A DNA stretch of 64,000 bases from Hippea jasoniae (lineage in GTDB: Bacteria > Campylobacterota_A > Desulfurellia > Desulfurellales > Hippeaceae). Both the position numbers and the translations under genes were made by a program. The stretch is from NCBI RefSeq assembly GCF_000744435.1, contig NZ_JQLX01000011.1:62001-126000 (forward strand), read 5' to 3'. A model generated the notes under the pieces. It made no database searches and was not told the origin of the DNA. It saw nothing but the letters and a program-made list of their open reading frames with translations. Positions 24,537-33,317 of this stretch are shown one piece after another; positions within the stretch are counted from its first letter, which is position 1; each line of letters opens with the position of its first letter.

Positions 24537-25889
24537 CTATCCTCCAAGTTGTTTTTTTGCCACTTTAACAAGCTCACCCAATACATCATTCATTAAATCT
24601 TCGCTGAAAGCCTCAACGGTAATTCTCAACAGCGGTTCTGTGCCTGAATATCTTACCACAATCCTTCCGTTGCCTGATAGTTTGGATTTTGCTGCATCTA
24701 TTGCATCCTGAAGCTCATCAACCTCCTCAAGCGGAATTTTTTCTTTAACAAACACATTTTCCGTCTTTTGGGGTACCCTTTCAAAACCTTTTTTAAGTTC
24801 AGATAGTTTTGCCTTTTTTTCTTGCATAACAGAAAGCACGCTCAAAGCTGTAACTATGCCATCGCCAGTTGTATTGTAATCCCATAATACAATATGACCT
24901 GACTGCTCACCGCCAAGATTCAGATCATCTTCAATAATCTTTTGCACAATATATTTATCACCCACACCAACCCTTTTTAGCTCAACGCCCATTTCATTTA
25001 AATATTTCTCAAGTCCGTAATTGGTCATAACTGTGCCAACAACAGCGTTTCCCTTCAACCTGCCCTTTTCTTTCATATCCTTTGCAAGAATGGCAAGCAA
25101 AATATCGCCATCGAGTAGCTCATATTTTTCATCCACCATAACAACCCTGTCACCATCACCATCAAAGGCAATACCCACATCAGCCCTGTATAGCTTTGTT
25201 GCATCGATAATCGCCTGTGGATAGGTTGAGCCACACTTTTCATTAATATTTGTGCCGTTTGGCTGATTGTTTATTGCTATCACTTCAGCCCCAAGCTCTT
25301 CAAAAATCATCGGCGCTACCCTGTATGTTGCACCGTTTGCACAATCAAGCACAATCCTTAAACCCTCAAGCGAAACGCTATAGGGAAGCGTATCCTTTGC
25401 AAAAACGATATATCTACCCAGCGTATCCCTGATTCTGTAGGCCCTTCCTATCCTGCTTCCCACAGCACCCTTTGTATCAAGCGCATCTGATAAGATAAAC
25501 TCCTCTATCTTTTCCTCAAGCTCATCTGTAAGCTTCAAACCTTTATTTGAAAAAATCTTAATACCGTTATCCTCATAAGGATTGTGGCTTGCAGATATTA
25601 CAACGCCTGCATCTGCCCTCATACTTCTAACCAAAAAGGCAATTGCAGGGGTTGGCATGGGACCAACAAGATAAGCATCTGCCCCCATTGATACAACGCC
25701 ACTTGTTATGGCACTCTCAAGCATATATCCAGAAAGCCTTGTGTCCTTTCCTATGATTATTTTTCTTTTTTTGTTTGTAGAACCATCCAGTGCAAAAACA
25801 AGCGCCTTACCAAGCCTGTAGGCAACATCACCCACAAGTGGATAAACATTTGCTTTTCCTCTTATACCATCTGTACCAAACAGCCTCAT
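24537..25889 (-). CDS. glmM: Phosphoglucosamine mutase
   Basis: 450 residues. It converts glucosamine-6-phosphate to glucosamine-1-phosphate for UDP-GlcNAc, the precursor of peptidoglycan, lipid A and the pseB substrate. Motifs: RLFGTDGIRGKAN at the N-terminus, the phosphoserine loop VVISASHNPYEDNGIKIF near residue 98, the metal loop AFDGDGDRVVMVD near 240, and the phosphate-binding VVRYSGTEPLLRITVEA near 410. ATGA overlap with mgtE. Confidence 0.97.
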   Translation of the reverse strand: MRLFGTDGIRGKANVYPLVGDVAYRLGKALVFALDGSTNKKRKIIIGKDTRLSGYMLESAITSGVVSMGADAYLVGPMPTPAIAFLVRSMRADAGVVISASHNPYEDNGIKIFSNKGLKLTDELEEKIEEFILSDALDTKGAVGSRIGRAYRIRDTLGRYIVFAKDTLPYSVSLEGLRIVLDCANGATYRVAPMIFEELGAEVIAINNQPNGTNINEKCGSTYPQAIIDATKLYRADVGIAFDGDGDRVVMVDEKYELLDGDILLAILAKDMKEKGRLKGNAVVGTVMTNYGLEKYLNEMGVELKRVGVGDKYIVQKIIEDDLNLGGEQSGHIVLWDYNTTGDGIVTALSVLSVMQEKKAKLSELKKGFERVPQKTENVFVKEKIPLEEVDELQDAIDAAKSKLSGNGRIVVRYSGTEPLLRITVEAFSEDLMNDVLGELVKVAKKQLGG

Positions 25890-27265
25890 AACTTAACCTC
25901 AAAATACTTTATCGTTAATGTTGCTATAGTCAAATATATCAGAAGTCCCATAATATCGTTCATTGCCGATATAAACGGACTTGCCGCAACAGCCGGGTCT
26001 ATGTTGAGTTTTTTCAATCCCACCGGTAGCATGGCACCTATCATGGTTGACAGAAACATCGACAGAAACATAGAGCTACCCACAACAACGGCCAAAGCGG
26101 GATTTCTTTGAAAAACAAGCGCCATTAAAAAACCCAGCACAGCAAACAACAAACCGATCGATAAAGCTGTTTTAATCTGCCGTTTTATGATTATCCAGAT
26201 GCCTGTTTCGTCAAATTTTCCCAATGCTAAAGCCCTGACAACTATCGTTTGCGACTGTTGCCCTGTGTTGCCGCCAAGTGCCATAATCATCGGCATAAAA
26301 AACGACAGTGATATAGCCGTTTTTAATGTGCCATCAAAAAATTTAAGTACGCTTCCAGAAATAGATTCACCAATCAAGCTCATAATCAACCATGGCGCCC
26401 TGTATTTTATGATATTAAAGATACTTGTCTCTTCAAACTCCTCCTCAGATGTACCGATTAACTTGTAGATATCCTCTGTCGTCTCTTCCCTGATAACATC
26501 GATAATATCATCAACTGTAATTATACCCACAAGCCTGTTTTTATTATCAACAACAGGCACACACAACAGGTCGTATTTTTCAACAAGACGCGCAACCTCT
26601 TCCTGATCCATATCGGTTCTTACAGAAATTATGTTAGTATTTGTGATGTTCTCAATCTTTTCGTTTTTATCAGCTGTAATCAAAGCCCTGAGCGTAACAA
26701 CGCCTATTAAGTGGCCAAATTTATCTATTACATACACATAAATGATCTTTTTTTCTTTGCTTGCCTGTCTGATCTTTTCCAGTGCCTCTTCAACGGTTAA
26801 ATCCTTATCTATAGCAAAAAAATCGGGGTTCATTATGCCGCCAGCGGTATCCTCAGGATACCTTGAAAGGCTTGAGATCTCCTCCTTAAAGGCGGCATCA
26901 AAATGCTGTTGAACCTTGTCGGCAAACTCCTCATCCAACTCTTCAAAAATATCAACGGCCTTATCAATAGAGATGCTTTGCAGAATCCTCGCTGCCTCTT
27001 TATCATCAAAAGCAGCTAAAATATCTGCAGCCATTCTGTAGTCATCAAGATACTCAATAGCCTCTGCTCTGAGCTCTAAATCATCTATAGCCTTAATTGC
27101 CACAATTCTTTCATCTGGGGTCAGGTTTTGTATAACCTTTGCTATATCGGCAGGATGCAGTTTGTTAAAAATGTTTCTTACATTATCAATAGCCTCTTTT
27201 CTTATAAATTTTCTTACACTTTGCACTATAATACGGGTATCTGCATGCTCTTTTGTTTTATCCAT
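25886..27265 (-). CDS. mgtE: Magnesium transporter MgtE
   Basis: 459 residues. N-terminal helical MgtE_N domain (NKLHPADIAKVIQNL), two CBS domains (residues about 135-255; EDTAGGIMNPDFFAIDK and DLLCVPVVDNKNRLVGIITV), then five transmembrane helices with the pore segment ALGGNTGQQSQTIVVRAL. It imports Mg2+ and is gated by cytosolic Mg2+ through the N and CBS domains. ATG 27265 shares a base with the era stop (TGATG); a TTG one codon upstream is less likely. Confidence 0.95.
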   Translation of the reverse strand: MDKTKEHADTRIIVQSVRKFIRKEAIDNVRNIFNKLHPADIAKVIQNLTPDERIVAIKAIDDLELRAEAIEYLDDYRMAADILAAFDDKEAARILQSISIDKAVDIFEELDEEFADKVQQHFDAAFKEEISSLSRYPEDTAGGIMNPDFFAIDKDLTVEEALEKIRQASKEKKIIYVYVIDKFGHLIGVVTLRALITADKNEKIENITNTNIISVRTDMDQEEVARLVEKYDLLCVPVVDNKNRLVGIITVDDIIDVIREETTEDIYKLIGTSEEEFEETSIFNIIKYRAPWLIMSLIGESISGSVLKFFDGTLKTAISLSFFMPMIMALGGNTGQQSQTIVVRALALGKFDETGIWIIIKRQIKTALSIGLLFAVLGFLMALVFQRNPALAVVVGSSMFLSMFLSTMIGAMLPVGLKKLNIDPAVAASPFISAMNDIMGLLIYLTIATLTIKYFEVKL

Positions 27266-28158
27266 CAAAACCTCGGATCTATGTATTCTTCGATGAGCGG
27301 CTGCTTCTTTGTCCAGTGCTCTTTAATCTTCACCCACAAATCAAGATAAACCTTGCTGTTTAAGAAAGCCTCTATCTCTTCTCTTGCCTGCCTGCCAATT
27401 TCCTTTATCATTTTTCCGCCTGCACCAATAATAATCATTTTATGGGTGCGCTTCTCAACAATAATATTTGCTTTTATGTAATAAAGATTTTTCTCCTCTC
27501 TAAATTTCATCTCATCAACAACTACTGCAACCTGATACGGTATCTCATCGCCTATGTTATTCATAATCTTTTCTCTTATAATCTCGGCTACAATGAAACG
27601 CTCCGTTTCGGTGCTTATTATGTCATCATCGTAATATTTTGGTCCCTCTGGCAGTAGCTTTAAAATAGCCTCAAGGATCTTTTGTTTTGCATCTGGCAAG
27701 TTAAGCAAAGACACCTCAAGCACCTCATCAAATTTCACACGCTCCAAAAACGGCTTTTTCACTTTCTCTATAGTCTCTTTATCCATCAAATCTATCTTAT
27801 TAACAATCAAAATAGACTTTTTATTTTTCTTTTTAATCTGCCTAAGATATTCTTCCAAAACCTCGTCAAACTCACCCTTGTTATCGGTCATCACAATTGC
27901 AACATCAAAATCCTCAAGCGCTTCATCTATATACTTTTTCATCACCTGATTGAGTTTCTTTGAACTTTCATGCACACCGGGTGTGTCCACAAATATAATC
28001 TGATACTCCTCACCTGTTAAAATGCCCTTAACAGACTTTCTTGTAGCCTGCGGTTTTGGTGAAACTATAGCTATTTTTTCGCCTATTAAAACATTTAACA
28101 GGGTAGATTTTCCCACATTCGGCTTGCCTATGATGGCAACAAATCCAGACTTAAACAT
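27265..28158 (-). CDS. era: GTPase Era
   Basis: 297 residues. G domain: G1 IIGKPNVGKSTLLNVLIG, G3 VDTPGVHESSKKLN, G4 LIVNKIDLMD. C-terminal KH domain for 16S rRNA 3'-end binding (IIIGAGGKMIKEIGRQAREE). It is needed for 30S maturation. It overlaps rnc by eight bases; the rnc-era pairing is conserved in many bacteria. Confidence 0.97.
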   Translation of the reverse strand: MFKSGFVAIIGKPNVGKSTLLNVLIGEKIAIVSPKPQATRKSVKGILTGEEYQIIFVDTPGVHESSKKLNQVMKKYIDEALEDFDVAIVMTDNKGEFDEVLEEYLRQIKKKNKKSILIVNKIDLMDKETIEKVKKPFLERVKFDEVLEVSLLNLPDAKQKILEAILKLLPEGPKYYDDDIISTETERFIVAEIIREKIMNNIGDEIPYQVAVVVDEMKFREEKNLYYIKANIIVEKRTHKMIIIGAGGKMIKEIGRQAREEIEAFLNSKVYLDLWVKIKEHWTKKQPLIEEYIDPRF

Positions 28159-28822
28159 CTCTTTTCTCCAATTTTTTCACAGCTTCCCTTGCTGCGTTTT
28201 TCTCGGCTTCCTTTTTGCTTTTTCCACAGCCAGAACCATATTTTACCGAATTTATATACACATCACAATAAAAAGTTTTATTATGCTCCTCACCCTCTTC
28301 TTTAACAATGACATACTCAGGAAGACAGGAAAACGCCTTCTGCGTAATCTCCTGCAGATAGGTTTTATAGTCAAAAATAATACCGTTTGCCACGATCTTT
28401 TTAACCGTTTCACCAAGCATATTTTCGACGAAACGTTTCGCCTTTTCAAATCCACCATCAAGATAGATAGCACCAACAATCGCCTCAAATGTGTTTTCTA
28501 TAATGTGGTCGTTGTTTACAATGCCTTCTTTTTGTTCGCTTCTGCCAACCAGAATATACTCAGGAAGTTTTAGTTTTCTGCCGATGGCGGCAAGTGTTTT
28601 TGTATTGACGCTTGCTGCCCTTATTTTTGATAGTTTCCCTTCATCTATATCGGGAAAATTGCTAATCAAAAACTCTGTTATGGCAAGCTCAAGCACAGCA
28701 TCGCCTAAAAACTCAAGCTGTTCATTTGATAGCTTTCTATCCTTAACAAAAGAGCGATGTGTTAAAGCCCTTTTTAAAAGCTCTCTGTTTTTAAATGAAT
28801 AACCGATTCTTTCTTCAATCAT
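28151..28822 (-). CDS. rnc: Ribonuclease III
   Basis: 223 residues. Endonuclease domain with the signature NEQLEFLGDAVLELAITEFL (acidic catalytic residues) near residue 34 and ENTFEAIVGAIYLDGGFEKA near 105, then a C-terminal double-stranded RNA-binding domain (KTYLQEITQKAFSCLPEYV, and GSGCGKSKKEAEKNAAREAV). It processes rRNA precursors and structured mRNAs. ATGA overlap with the cysteine synthase gene. Confidence 0.97.
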   Translation of the reverse strand: MIEERIGYSFKNRELLKRALTHRSFVKDRKLSNEQLEFLGDAVLELAITEFLISNFPDIDEGKLSKIRAASVNTKTLAAIGRKLKLPEYILVGRSEQKEGIVNNDHIIENTFEAIVGAIYLDGGFEKAKRFVENMLGETVKKIVANGIIFDYKTYLQEITQKAFSCLPEYVIVKEEGEEHNKTFYCDVYINSVKYGSGCGKSKKEAEKNAAREAVKKLEKRDV

Positions 28823-29676
28823 AACTCCATATACCTATCTTTAGAGTCGGGGAAAATTATCAGGATATTTTTATCTGAATAGCGTTTTTTGAATTCTTTT
28901 GCCACACCATAAACAGCACCACTTGAAATACCCGCAAAAATCCCCTCATCTTTTGATAACTCATCAAAGTTGGCCAACGCCTCATCATCCCCCACAGCCA
29001 CAATCTCATCAATCAAAGACTCATCAAGCACATCGGGCTTAAAACCCGCACCAAGCCCCTGAATCTTATGTAAACCCTTAACACCCCTGCTAAGATAAGC
29101 GCTGCCTTCAGGCTCAACAGCCACGCACATACAGGATGGGTTTATTTCTTTCAGTCTCTTTGCAACACCGCTAAATGTTCCACCTGTGCCAATGCCGCAG
29201 ATAAAAATATCCACCTCTATTGCAGAGATGATTTCATCTGCCGTGGTTTCATAATGAATTGCAGGATTTGCTGGATTGGAAAATTGGTTGAGAAATAAAA
29301 AACCCTCTTTTTGCAACTGCTCTGCCACCTCTATGCTGCCACTCATACCCTTTTTTGCATCTGTTAAGATCACTTCAGCACCAAATGATTCCATCATCCT
29401 TATGCGCATCCTTGACATGTTTTCTGGCATAACGATCTTGACAGGGATGTTAAAATACGCTCCAAGAAAAGCAAGTGAAATACCTGTGTTGCCACTTGTG
29501 GGCTCAACAATACCTTTTGCTCTATTGAGGCTACCTTTTTTCATTGCATCAGAAAGCATCCCCCAGGCTGTTCTATCCTTTATCGAACCTGTGGGATTAA
29601 AATACTCAAGCTTTGCAAAAATTCCATTTTTTAGCTTTATAAGTGGCGTATTACCGATTGTATCCACAACATTCAT
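28819..29676 (-). CDS. cysK: Cysteine synthase (O-acetylserine sulfhydrylase)
   Basis: 285 residues; PLP enzyme making cysteine from O-acetylserine and sulfide. PLP lysine in NPTGSIKDRTAWGML near residue 29, substrate loop EPTSGNTGISLAFLGAY near 58, phosphate-binding GIGTGGTFSGVAKRL near 165, and a C-terminal GISSGAVYGVA. It is slightly shorter than typical CysK (about 310); CysM or another beta-family member cannot be excluded. It sits between nadB and rnc with ATGA overlaps on both sides. Confidence 0.9.
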   Translation of the reverse strand: MNVVDTIGNTPLIKLKNGIFAKLEYFNPTGSIKDRTAWGMLSDAMKKGSLNRAKGIVEPTSGNTGISLAFLGAYFNIPVKIVMPENMSRMRIRMMESFGAEVILTDAKKGMSGSIEVAEQLQKEGFLFLNQFSNPANPAIHYETTADEIISAIEVDIFICGIGTGGTFSGVAKRLKEINPSCMCVAVEPEGSAYLSRGVKGLHKIQGLGAGFKPDVLDESLIDEIVAVGDDEALANFDELSKDEGIFAGISSGAVYGVAKEFKKRYSDKNILIIFPDSKDRYMEL

Positions 29677-31226
29677 AACTCTTCCTCTAAATCTGAAATT
29701 CTAAAAGGTATATGCTGTTTGTTGTCGTAGGCATGTGGAGTGTCAACACAGTAGTGGGCACCAACGCTACCCTTTCTTTTCAAAGCAGCAAAAGCAATAA
29801 TGGAGGCAAGCAAAGCCATATTGCGCAATGTTATACCCTCACTACAGTTATAATCAACATTATGCTTACTAAACAACGCCCAGCTGCACTGCAGGATTTC
29901 TTCCATCTGCTTTATGCGTCTTATCACACCCAATTTATTCCATATTGTTTCCTTCAAATCCTCTATTCTATTCCTCAAAGCAGCTCTATCACACTCAACA
30001 CAATCAGGCTTTTGTATAGCAACAGCACCCGTTGGGTTGTTTTTTGCAAACTTAAGAGCACTATCTGCTGCAATCTTACCAAAAACAAGTCCCTCTAAAA
30101 TCGAATTGCTTGCAAGCCTGTTTGCACCATGAACCCCGCTACAGGCTGCCTCTCCTGCCACAAACAAACCCTTAATCGATGTTGATGCATCAAGAAAGCT
30201 CTGGATTCCCCCCATTGTGTAGTGTGCAGCCGGTGCAACAGGAATTGCCTCCTTTGAAATATCTATGCCGTAGTTTAAACACTCGTTGTATATGGTGGGA
30301 AATCTCTTTTTTAAAAAATCCTCACCCATTTTAGTTGCATCTAAATAAACCTTATCGATGCCGCGTTTTTCCATTTCAAAAATAATTGAGCGAGCAACAA
30401 CATCCCGCGGTGCAAGCTCAGCCAATCTGTGATATTTTTCCATAAAACGCTCGCCTTTATCGTTCAATAGAATAGCACCCTCACCCCTCATCGACTCAGA
30501 AATCAAAAATTGCGGAGTGTTGTATCTTTTCAGCGCTGTTGGATGAAACTGGACAAACTCCATATCCTCAACCACAGCCCCACTCATAAAAGCCGCCGCT
30601 ATACCATCACCTGTTGTGATGGGTGGGTTTGTTGTGTTTTTATAAATTGCTGCATAGCCTCCTGTTGCAACAACAATAGCATCGGCATAATAAACTTCAT
30701 ACTCATTTGTTTTTGTATTTAAAAACAGCGCTCCAAAAATCCTGCCATCTTCAACATAAAATCTGCTTAGCTGTCTGTGTGTAAAAATCTCAATTGAGTT
30801 AAACTTTTTTAAATTATCTATCAATGTCTGCTCAACAGCATGACCTGTTGCATCACCCAATGCATGAACTATCCTGTTTGTTGAATGCGCTGCCTCTTTT
30901 GTAAAATCCAGGCTCCCATCCTCTTTTTTATCAAAATTTATGCCCATAGATATGAGTTCTTTTATCCTTTTGGGGCCTTCTTTTACAAGAAGCTCTACAG
31001 CCTCTTTCTTGCACAAACCAGCCCCGGCTTTAAGCGTATCCTCTATGTGTGACTCATAGGAATCATCCTCTTTTAAAACAACGGCGATTCCACCCTGGGC
31101 TTTATCTGTATTGCAGTAATTAAGCTCATCTTTTGCAAACAGCAACACATCGCAGCCGTTTTCTAAAAGCTCAATTGCAGCTCTAAGACCAGCTACACCA
31201 CTTCCAATAACAATTATGGGTTTCAT
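29673..31226 (-). CDS. nadB: L-aspartate oxidase
   Basis: 517 residues; FAD enzyme making iminoaspartate for NAD synthesis. FAD fold PIIVIGSGVAGLRAAIELL at the N-terminus, DKAQGGIAVVLKEDDS near 43, the active-site HSTNRIVHALGDATGHAVEQ stretch, VEDMEFVQFHPTALKR near 220, and YTMGGIQSFLDASTSIKGLF near 335. In anaerobes fumarate probably serves as electron acceptor; SdhABCD of this window is of the same wider flavoprotein family, but the NadB features distinguish this gene. AAAGGAG precedes the ATG, directly after the lipoprotein stop. Confidence 0.94.
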   Translation of the reverse strand: MKPIIVIGSGVAGLRAAIELLENGCDVLLFAKDELNYCNTDKAQGGIAVVLKEDDSYESHIEDTLKAGAGLCKKEAVELLVKEGPKRIKELISMGINFDKKEDGSLDFTKEAAHSTNRIVHALGDATGHAVEQTLIDNLKKFNSIEIFTHRQLSRFYVEDGRIFGALFLNTKTNEYEVYYADAIVVATGGYAAIYKNTTNPPITTGDGIAAAFMSGAVVEDMEFVQFHPTALKRYNTPQFLISESMRGEGAILLNDKGERFMEKYHRLAELAPRDVVARSIIFEMEKRGIDKVYLDATKMGEDFLKKRFPTIYNECLNYGIDISKEAIPVAPAAHYTMGGIQSFLDASTSIKGLFVAGEAACSGVHGANRLASNSILEGLVFGKIAADSALKFAKNNPTGAVAIQKPDCVECDRAALRNRIEDLKETIWNKLGVIRRIKQMEEILQCSWALFSKHNVDYNCSEGITLRNMALLASIIAFAALKRKGSVGAHYCVDTPHAYDNKQHIPFRISDLEEEL

Positions 31227-31238
31227 AAAATGCTCCTT

Positions 31239-31349
31239 TTAGTGGCTAAAAGTTATATGGCTTTGTGGGGGCACGATATTGGTTTTATGCCCACAGCTGT
31301 AAAGCCCAAAAAGCATAGCAAGAAGCAGGATTGTGATAACTTTTTTCAT
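31239..31349 (-). CDS. Small lipoprotein, LptM-like
   Basis: 36 residues: a lysine start, a hydrophobic stretch (VITILLLAMLFGL), then a lipobox LYSC with Cys19, followed by GHKTNIVPPQ. A small lipoprotein with CG-x-K and a nearby proline pair recalls LptM (YifL), which assists LptD maturation at the outer membrane; the usual KGP signature is only partly present. It ends 12 bases before the nadB ATG, and its stop is next to the nadB SD. An upstream promoter matches. Confidence 0.6.
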   Translation of the reverse strand: MKKVITILLLAMLFGLYSCGHKTNIVPPQSHITFSH

Positions 31350-31388
31350 AGCACCATCCTAATACAACATTTTTTTAAAATCAACACC

Positions 31389-31416
31389 ATTATAAAAACT
31401 CTTGACAAAAAATCAA
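31389..31416 (-). promoter_or_regulatory. Predicted promoter of the lipoprotein-nadB operon
   Basis: TTGATT (31416-31411), 16-base spacer, TATAAT (31394-31389), about 40 bases upstream of the lipoprotein ATG. It overlaps the divergent dksA promoter. Confidence 0.55.
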
Positions 31417-31429
31417 AAATAAGGATTAT
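31402..31429 (+). promoter_or_regulatory. Predicted promoter of the dksA-like gene
   Basis: TTGACA, 16-base spacer, GATTAT, about 28 bases before the ATG at 31458. The overlap with the opposite promoter makes mutually exclusive firing possible. Confidence 0.55.
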
Positions 31430-31457
31430 TGCATAAGCTAACTTAGTGGAGGAAGAT

Positions 31458-31802
31458 ATGGATGCCGCCACACTAAACGAACTGAAAGAAAGATTGATTA
31501 GCTTAAAAAAAGAGATTACAGCAAGGATGAAAGAAAACCTTGAAAAGGTTAATACCATTAAGGTAAAGGGTGATGAGGGTGATTTTTCAAGTGCCATGTA
31601 TTCAAGGCAGATTCTTTATGACCTGATTGAGCGTGATAGATTTCATCTGCAGGAGATTGAAGAATCGCTTTTTGATATAGAAAAAGGCACATACGGCATC
31701 TGCAAACGATGCGGCAAAGAAATAGAAATGGAGCGAATGAAGGCAAAGCCAACGGCTAAGTATTGCATAGCCTGTAGAAAGGTTGTTGAATCCGGCAAGT
31801 GA
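31458..31802 (+). CDS. dksA: DksA/TraR family zinc-finger regulator
   Basis: 114 residues. An N-terminal coiled-coil hairpin (LNELKERLISLKKEI) is followed by the zinc finger ICKRCGKEIEMERMKAKPTA, with the second Cys pair in YCIAC. Family members bind RNA polymerase through the secondary channel and act with ppGpp. It is shorter than E. coli DksA (151) and closer to the compact DksA-like forms. ATG 31458 is chosen because GGAGGA lies just upstream; a GTG at 31446 is inside the SD region. Confidence 0.88.
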   Translation: MDAATLNELKERLISLKKEITARMKENLEKVNTIKVKGDEGDFSSAMYSRQILYDLIERDRFHLQEIEESLFDIEKGTYGICKRCGKEIEMERMKAKPTAKYCIACRKVVESGK

Positions 31803-32478
31803 GATACTTTTCACCATATTCCCATCCCGATGTGTTTTATGCAACAGACCAACGGATGGTCTGGTCTGCAATGACTGTTTAAGCAAACTACCTTCAAGGT
31901 TTTTCAGATGCAGGATTTGTGGCCGTCCAGTGCCTGTAAAAAATTCTATCTGCTCAAATTGCCTTGAAGAAAAAAGCCGTTTTTTCAGGCGCGGTTTTAC
32001 GATTTTCAATTACAACAACGAAAATGTAAAAAAGCTTATCGAGTTTATAAAGTTTTATGAGATGCCTCAGCTTATAAATATCATGGACAAATACTCTAAA
32101 CTTTTAAAAACCATTCCACTAAAATCAGCCTGCATTATACCGGTACCGATGCACAAAAAAGATATCAGAATGCGTGGCTACAATCAGGCCGTTTTAATAG
32201 CAAAAAAACTAAAACAGATTATCGGCTTTAATATCTGCTTTGACTGTGTAGAAAAAATTAAACAAACAAAGCATCAGGTGGGGTTGACTGCTAAAGAGAG
32301 AAAAACAAACCTAAAAGGGGCTTTTAGGCTTTTAAAGCTACCCAGACAGCAGACAATACTGATTGTTGATGATGTTTTTACAACTGGCTCAACCGTTAAC
32401 GAGATAGCAAAGTTGTTTTACAAGGAAAATATGGAGTGCTATTTTTTTAGCCTTGCTGCAACACCTATGGCTAACTAA
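31783..32478 (+). CDS. comF: ComF family phosphoribosyltransferase-like protein
   Basis: 231 residues. N-terminal double zinc finger (CVLCNRPTDGLVCNDC, then CRICGRPVPVKNSICSNC) and a C-terminal phosphoribosyltransferase fold with the PRPP loop TILIVDDVFTTGSTVNE near residue 200. ComF proteins assist DNA uptake in transformable bacteria; in others the role is uncertain. The start is TTG and overlaps the dksA-like gene by 20 bases; the next TTG is one codon later, and no ATG fits. Confidence 0.87.
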   Translation: MLNPASEILFTIFPSRCVLCNRPTDGLVCNDCLSKLPSRFFRCRICGRPVPVKNSICSNCLEEKSRFFRRGFTIFNYNNENVKKLIEFIKFYEMPQLINIMDKYSKLLKTIPLKSACIIPVPMHKKDIRMRGYNQAVLIAKKLKQIIGFNICFDCVEKIKQTKHQVGLTAKERKTNLKGAFRLLKLPRQQTILIVDDVFTTGSTVNEIAKLFYKENMECYFFSLAATPMAN

Positions 32479-32487
32479 AATTTAGCG

Positions 32488-32515
32488 TTGATTTTTGGTG
32501 ATTTTTATATATCAT
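32488..32515 (+). promoter_or_regulatory. Predicted promoter of the rpsF operon
   Basis: TTGATT, 16-base spacer, TATCAT, about 65 bases before the rpsF ATG; it leaves room for the leader hairpin at 32533-32555. Confidence 0.4.
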
Positions 32516-32532
32516 TGTAAGGCTATAACCTT

Positions 32533-32555
32533 GCTTTCTGCATTTAGCAGAAGGC
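32533..32555 (+). promoter_or_regulatory. Leader hairpin before rpsF
   Basis: Nine-base-pair stem GCTTTCTGC/GCAGAAGGC (one G-U) with an ATTTA loop, 25 bases before the ATG. It may be an S6:S18 autoregulatory leader, but the CCG bulge known for that element is not evident. Confidence 0.4.
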
Positions 32556-32579
32556 CAAAAGTCCAGAAGGAGGGTTTGT

Positions 32580-32930
32580 ATGAGGTATTATGAGTTGCTT
32601 TATGTGTTGCAGCCGCAGTTAACCGAAGAACAGATTAAGGAGTTTATGGAGGATGTGGCTGCAAGAATCAAAAACGGCGGCGGCGAAGTTTTAAAAAACG
32701 AGGTGTGGCAGAAGCGCAATCTTGCCTATCCGATTAAAAAATTCAAACAGGGCTATTACATTCTGGTTCATTACAGAAGTGCCCCAGAGCTACCCAAAAA
32801 GATTGAGGAGTATTTGAGAATTAAGGAAAATGTATTGAGATTTTTAACAACCTACATGTTAAAGAAAGACATAAGTAAATACACAGAAGAAAAGCAAAAA
32901 GAAGAGAATTCAGATGGCCAATCTCAATAA
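32580..32930 (+). CDS. rpsF: 30S ribosomal protein S6
   Basis: 116 residues. MRYYELLYVLQPQLTEEQIK at the start, the GGEVLKNEVWQKRNLAYPIK strand and FKQGYYILVHY are characteristic; the acidic/basic tail (KYTEEKQKEENSDGQSQ) is typical of S6. It binds 16S rRNA with S18. GAAGGAGG precedes the ATG. First gene of rpsF-ssb-rpsR-rplI-dnaB. Confidence 0.98.
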   Translation: MRYYELLYVLQPQLTEEQIKEFMEDVAARIKNGGGEVLKNEVWQKRNLAYPIKKFKQGYYILVHYRSAPELPKKIEEYLRIKENVLRFLTTYMLKKDISKYTEEKQKEENSDGQSQ

Positions 32931-33306
32931 AATTCTGCTCATAGGCAACCTAACAAGAGATCCAGAGCTTAGATACACGCCTGCTGGGTTAGGTGTTGCA
33001 ACATTTGGAATAGCTGTAAACACGCCTCTTGGAAAAGACGAGCAGGGTAATAGAAAGACGGAAACACTGTTCGTTGATGTTATAGCCTTTGGCAGGCAGG
33101 CTGAGATTGTTGCCGAGTATCTAAAAAAAGGGTCTCTTATATATCTTGAAGGCAGGCTGAGATACAGAACCTGGGAGGATGCATCGGGCAACAGGCGCTC
33201 AAAACATGAGATAATTCTAAACAATTTTCAATTTCTCTCAGCAAGAGAAAGGGTGGATAATCTTGAGCCACCACCCACAGAAGATGATGAAGATATACCA
33301 TTTTAG
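32914..33306 (+). CDS. ssb: Single-stranded DNA-binding protein
   Basis: 130 residues. OB fold: NKILLIGNLTRDPELRYTPA at the N-terminus, FVDVIAFGRQAEIVAEYLKK near 48, and IYLEGRLRYRTWEDASGNRR. It ends in the acidic EDDEDIPF tail that contacts partner proteins. The linker is very short compared with E. coli SSB. It overlaps the end of rpsF by 17 bases. Confidence 0.97.
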   Translation: MANLNKILLIGNLTRDPELRYTPAGLGVATFGIAVNTPLGKDEQGNRKTETLFVDVIAFGRQAEIVAEYLKKGSLIYLEGRLRYRTWEDASGNRRSKHEIILNNFQFLSARERVDNLEPPPTEDDEDIPF

Positions 33307-33317
33307 GGAGGTTTTAA

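Noticed and set aside
28022-28573. 183-codon open frame on the plus strand opposite era and rnc
   Set aside because: Antisense to two well-supported genes; its hydrophobic, Phe-rich translation is typical of the reverse strand of Lys/Glu-rich genes.
29712-30098. 128-codon frame opposite the end of nadB
   Set aside because: nadB is conserved through this stretch; the antisense translation has no motif or SD.
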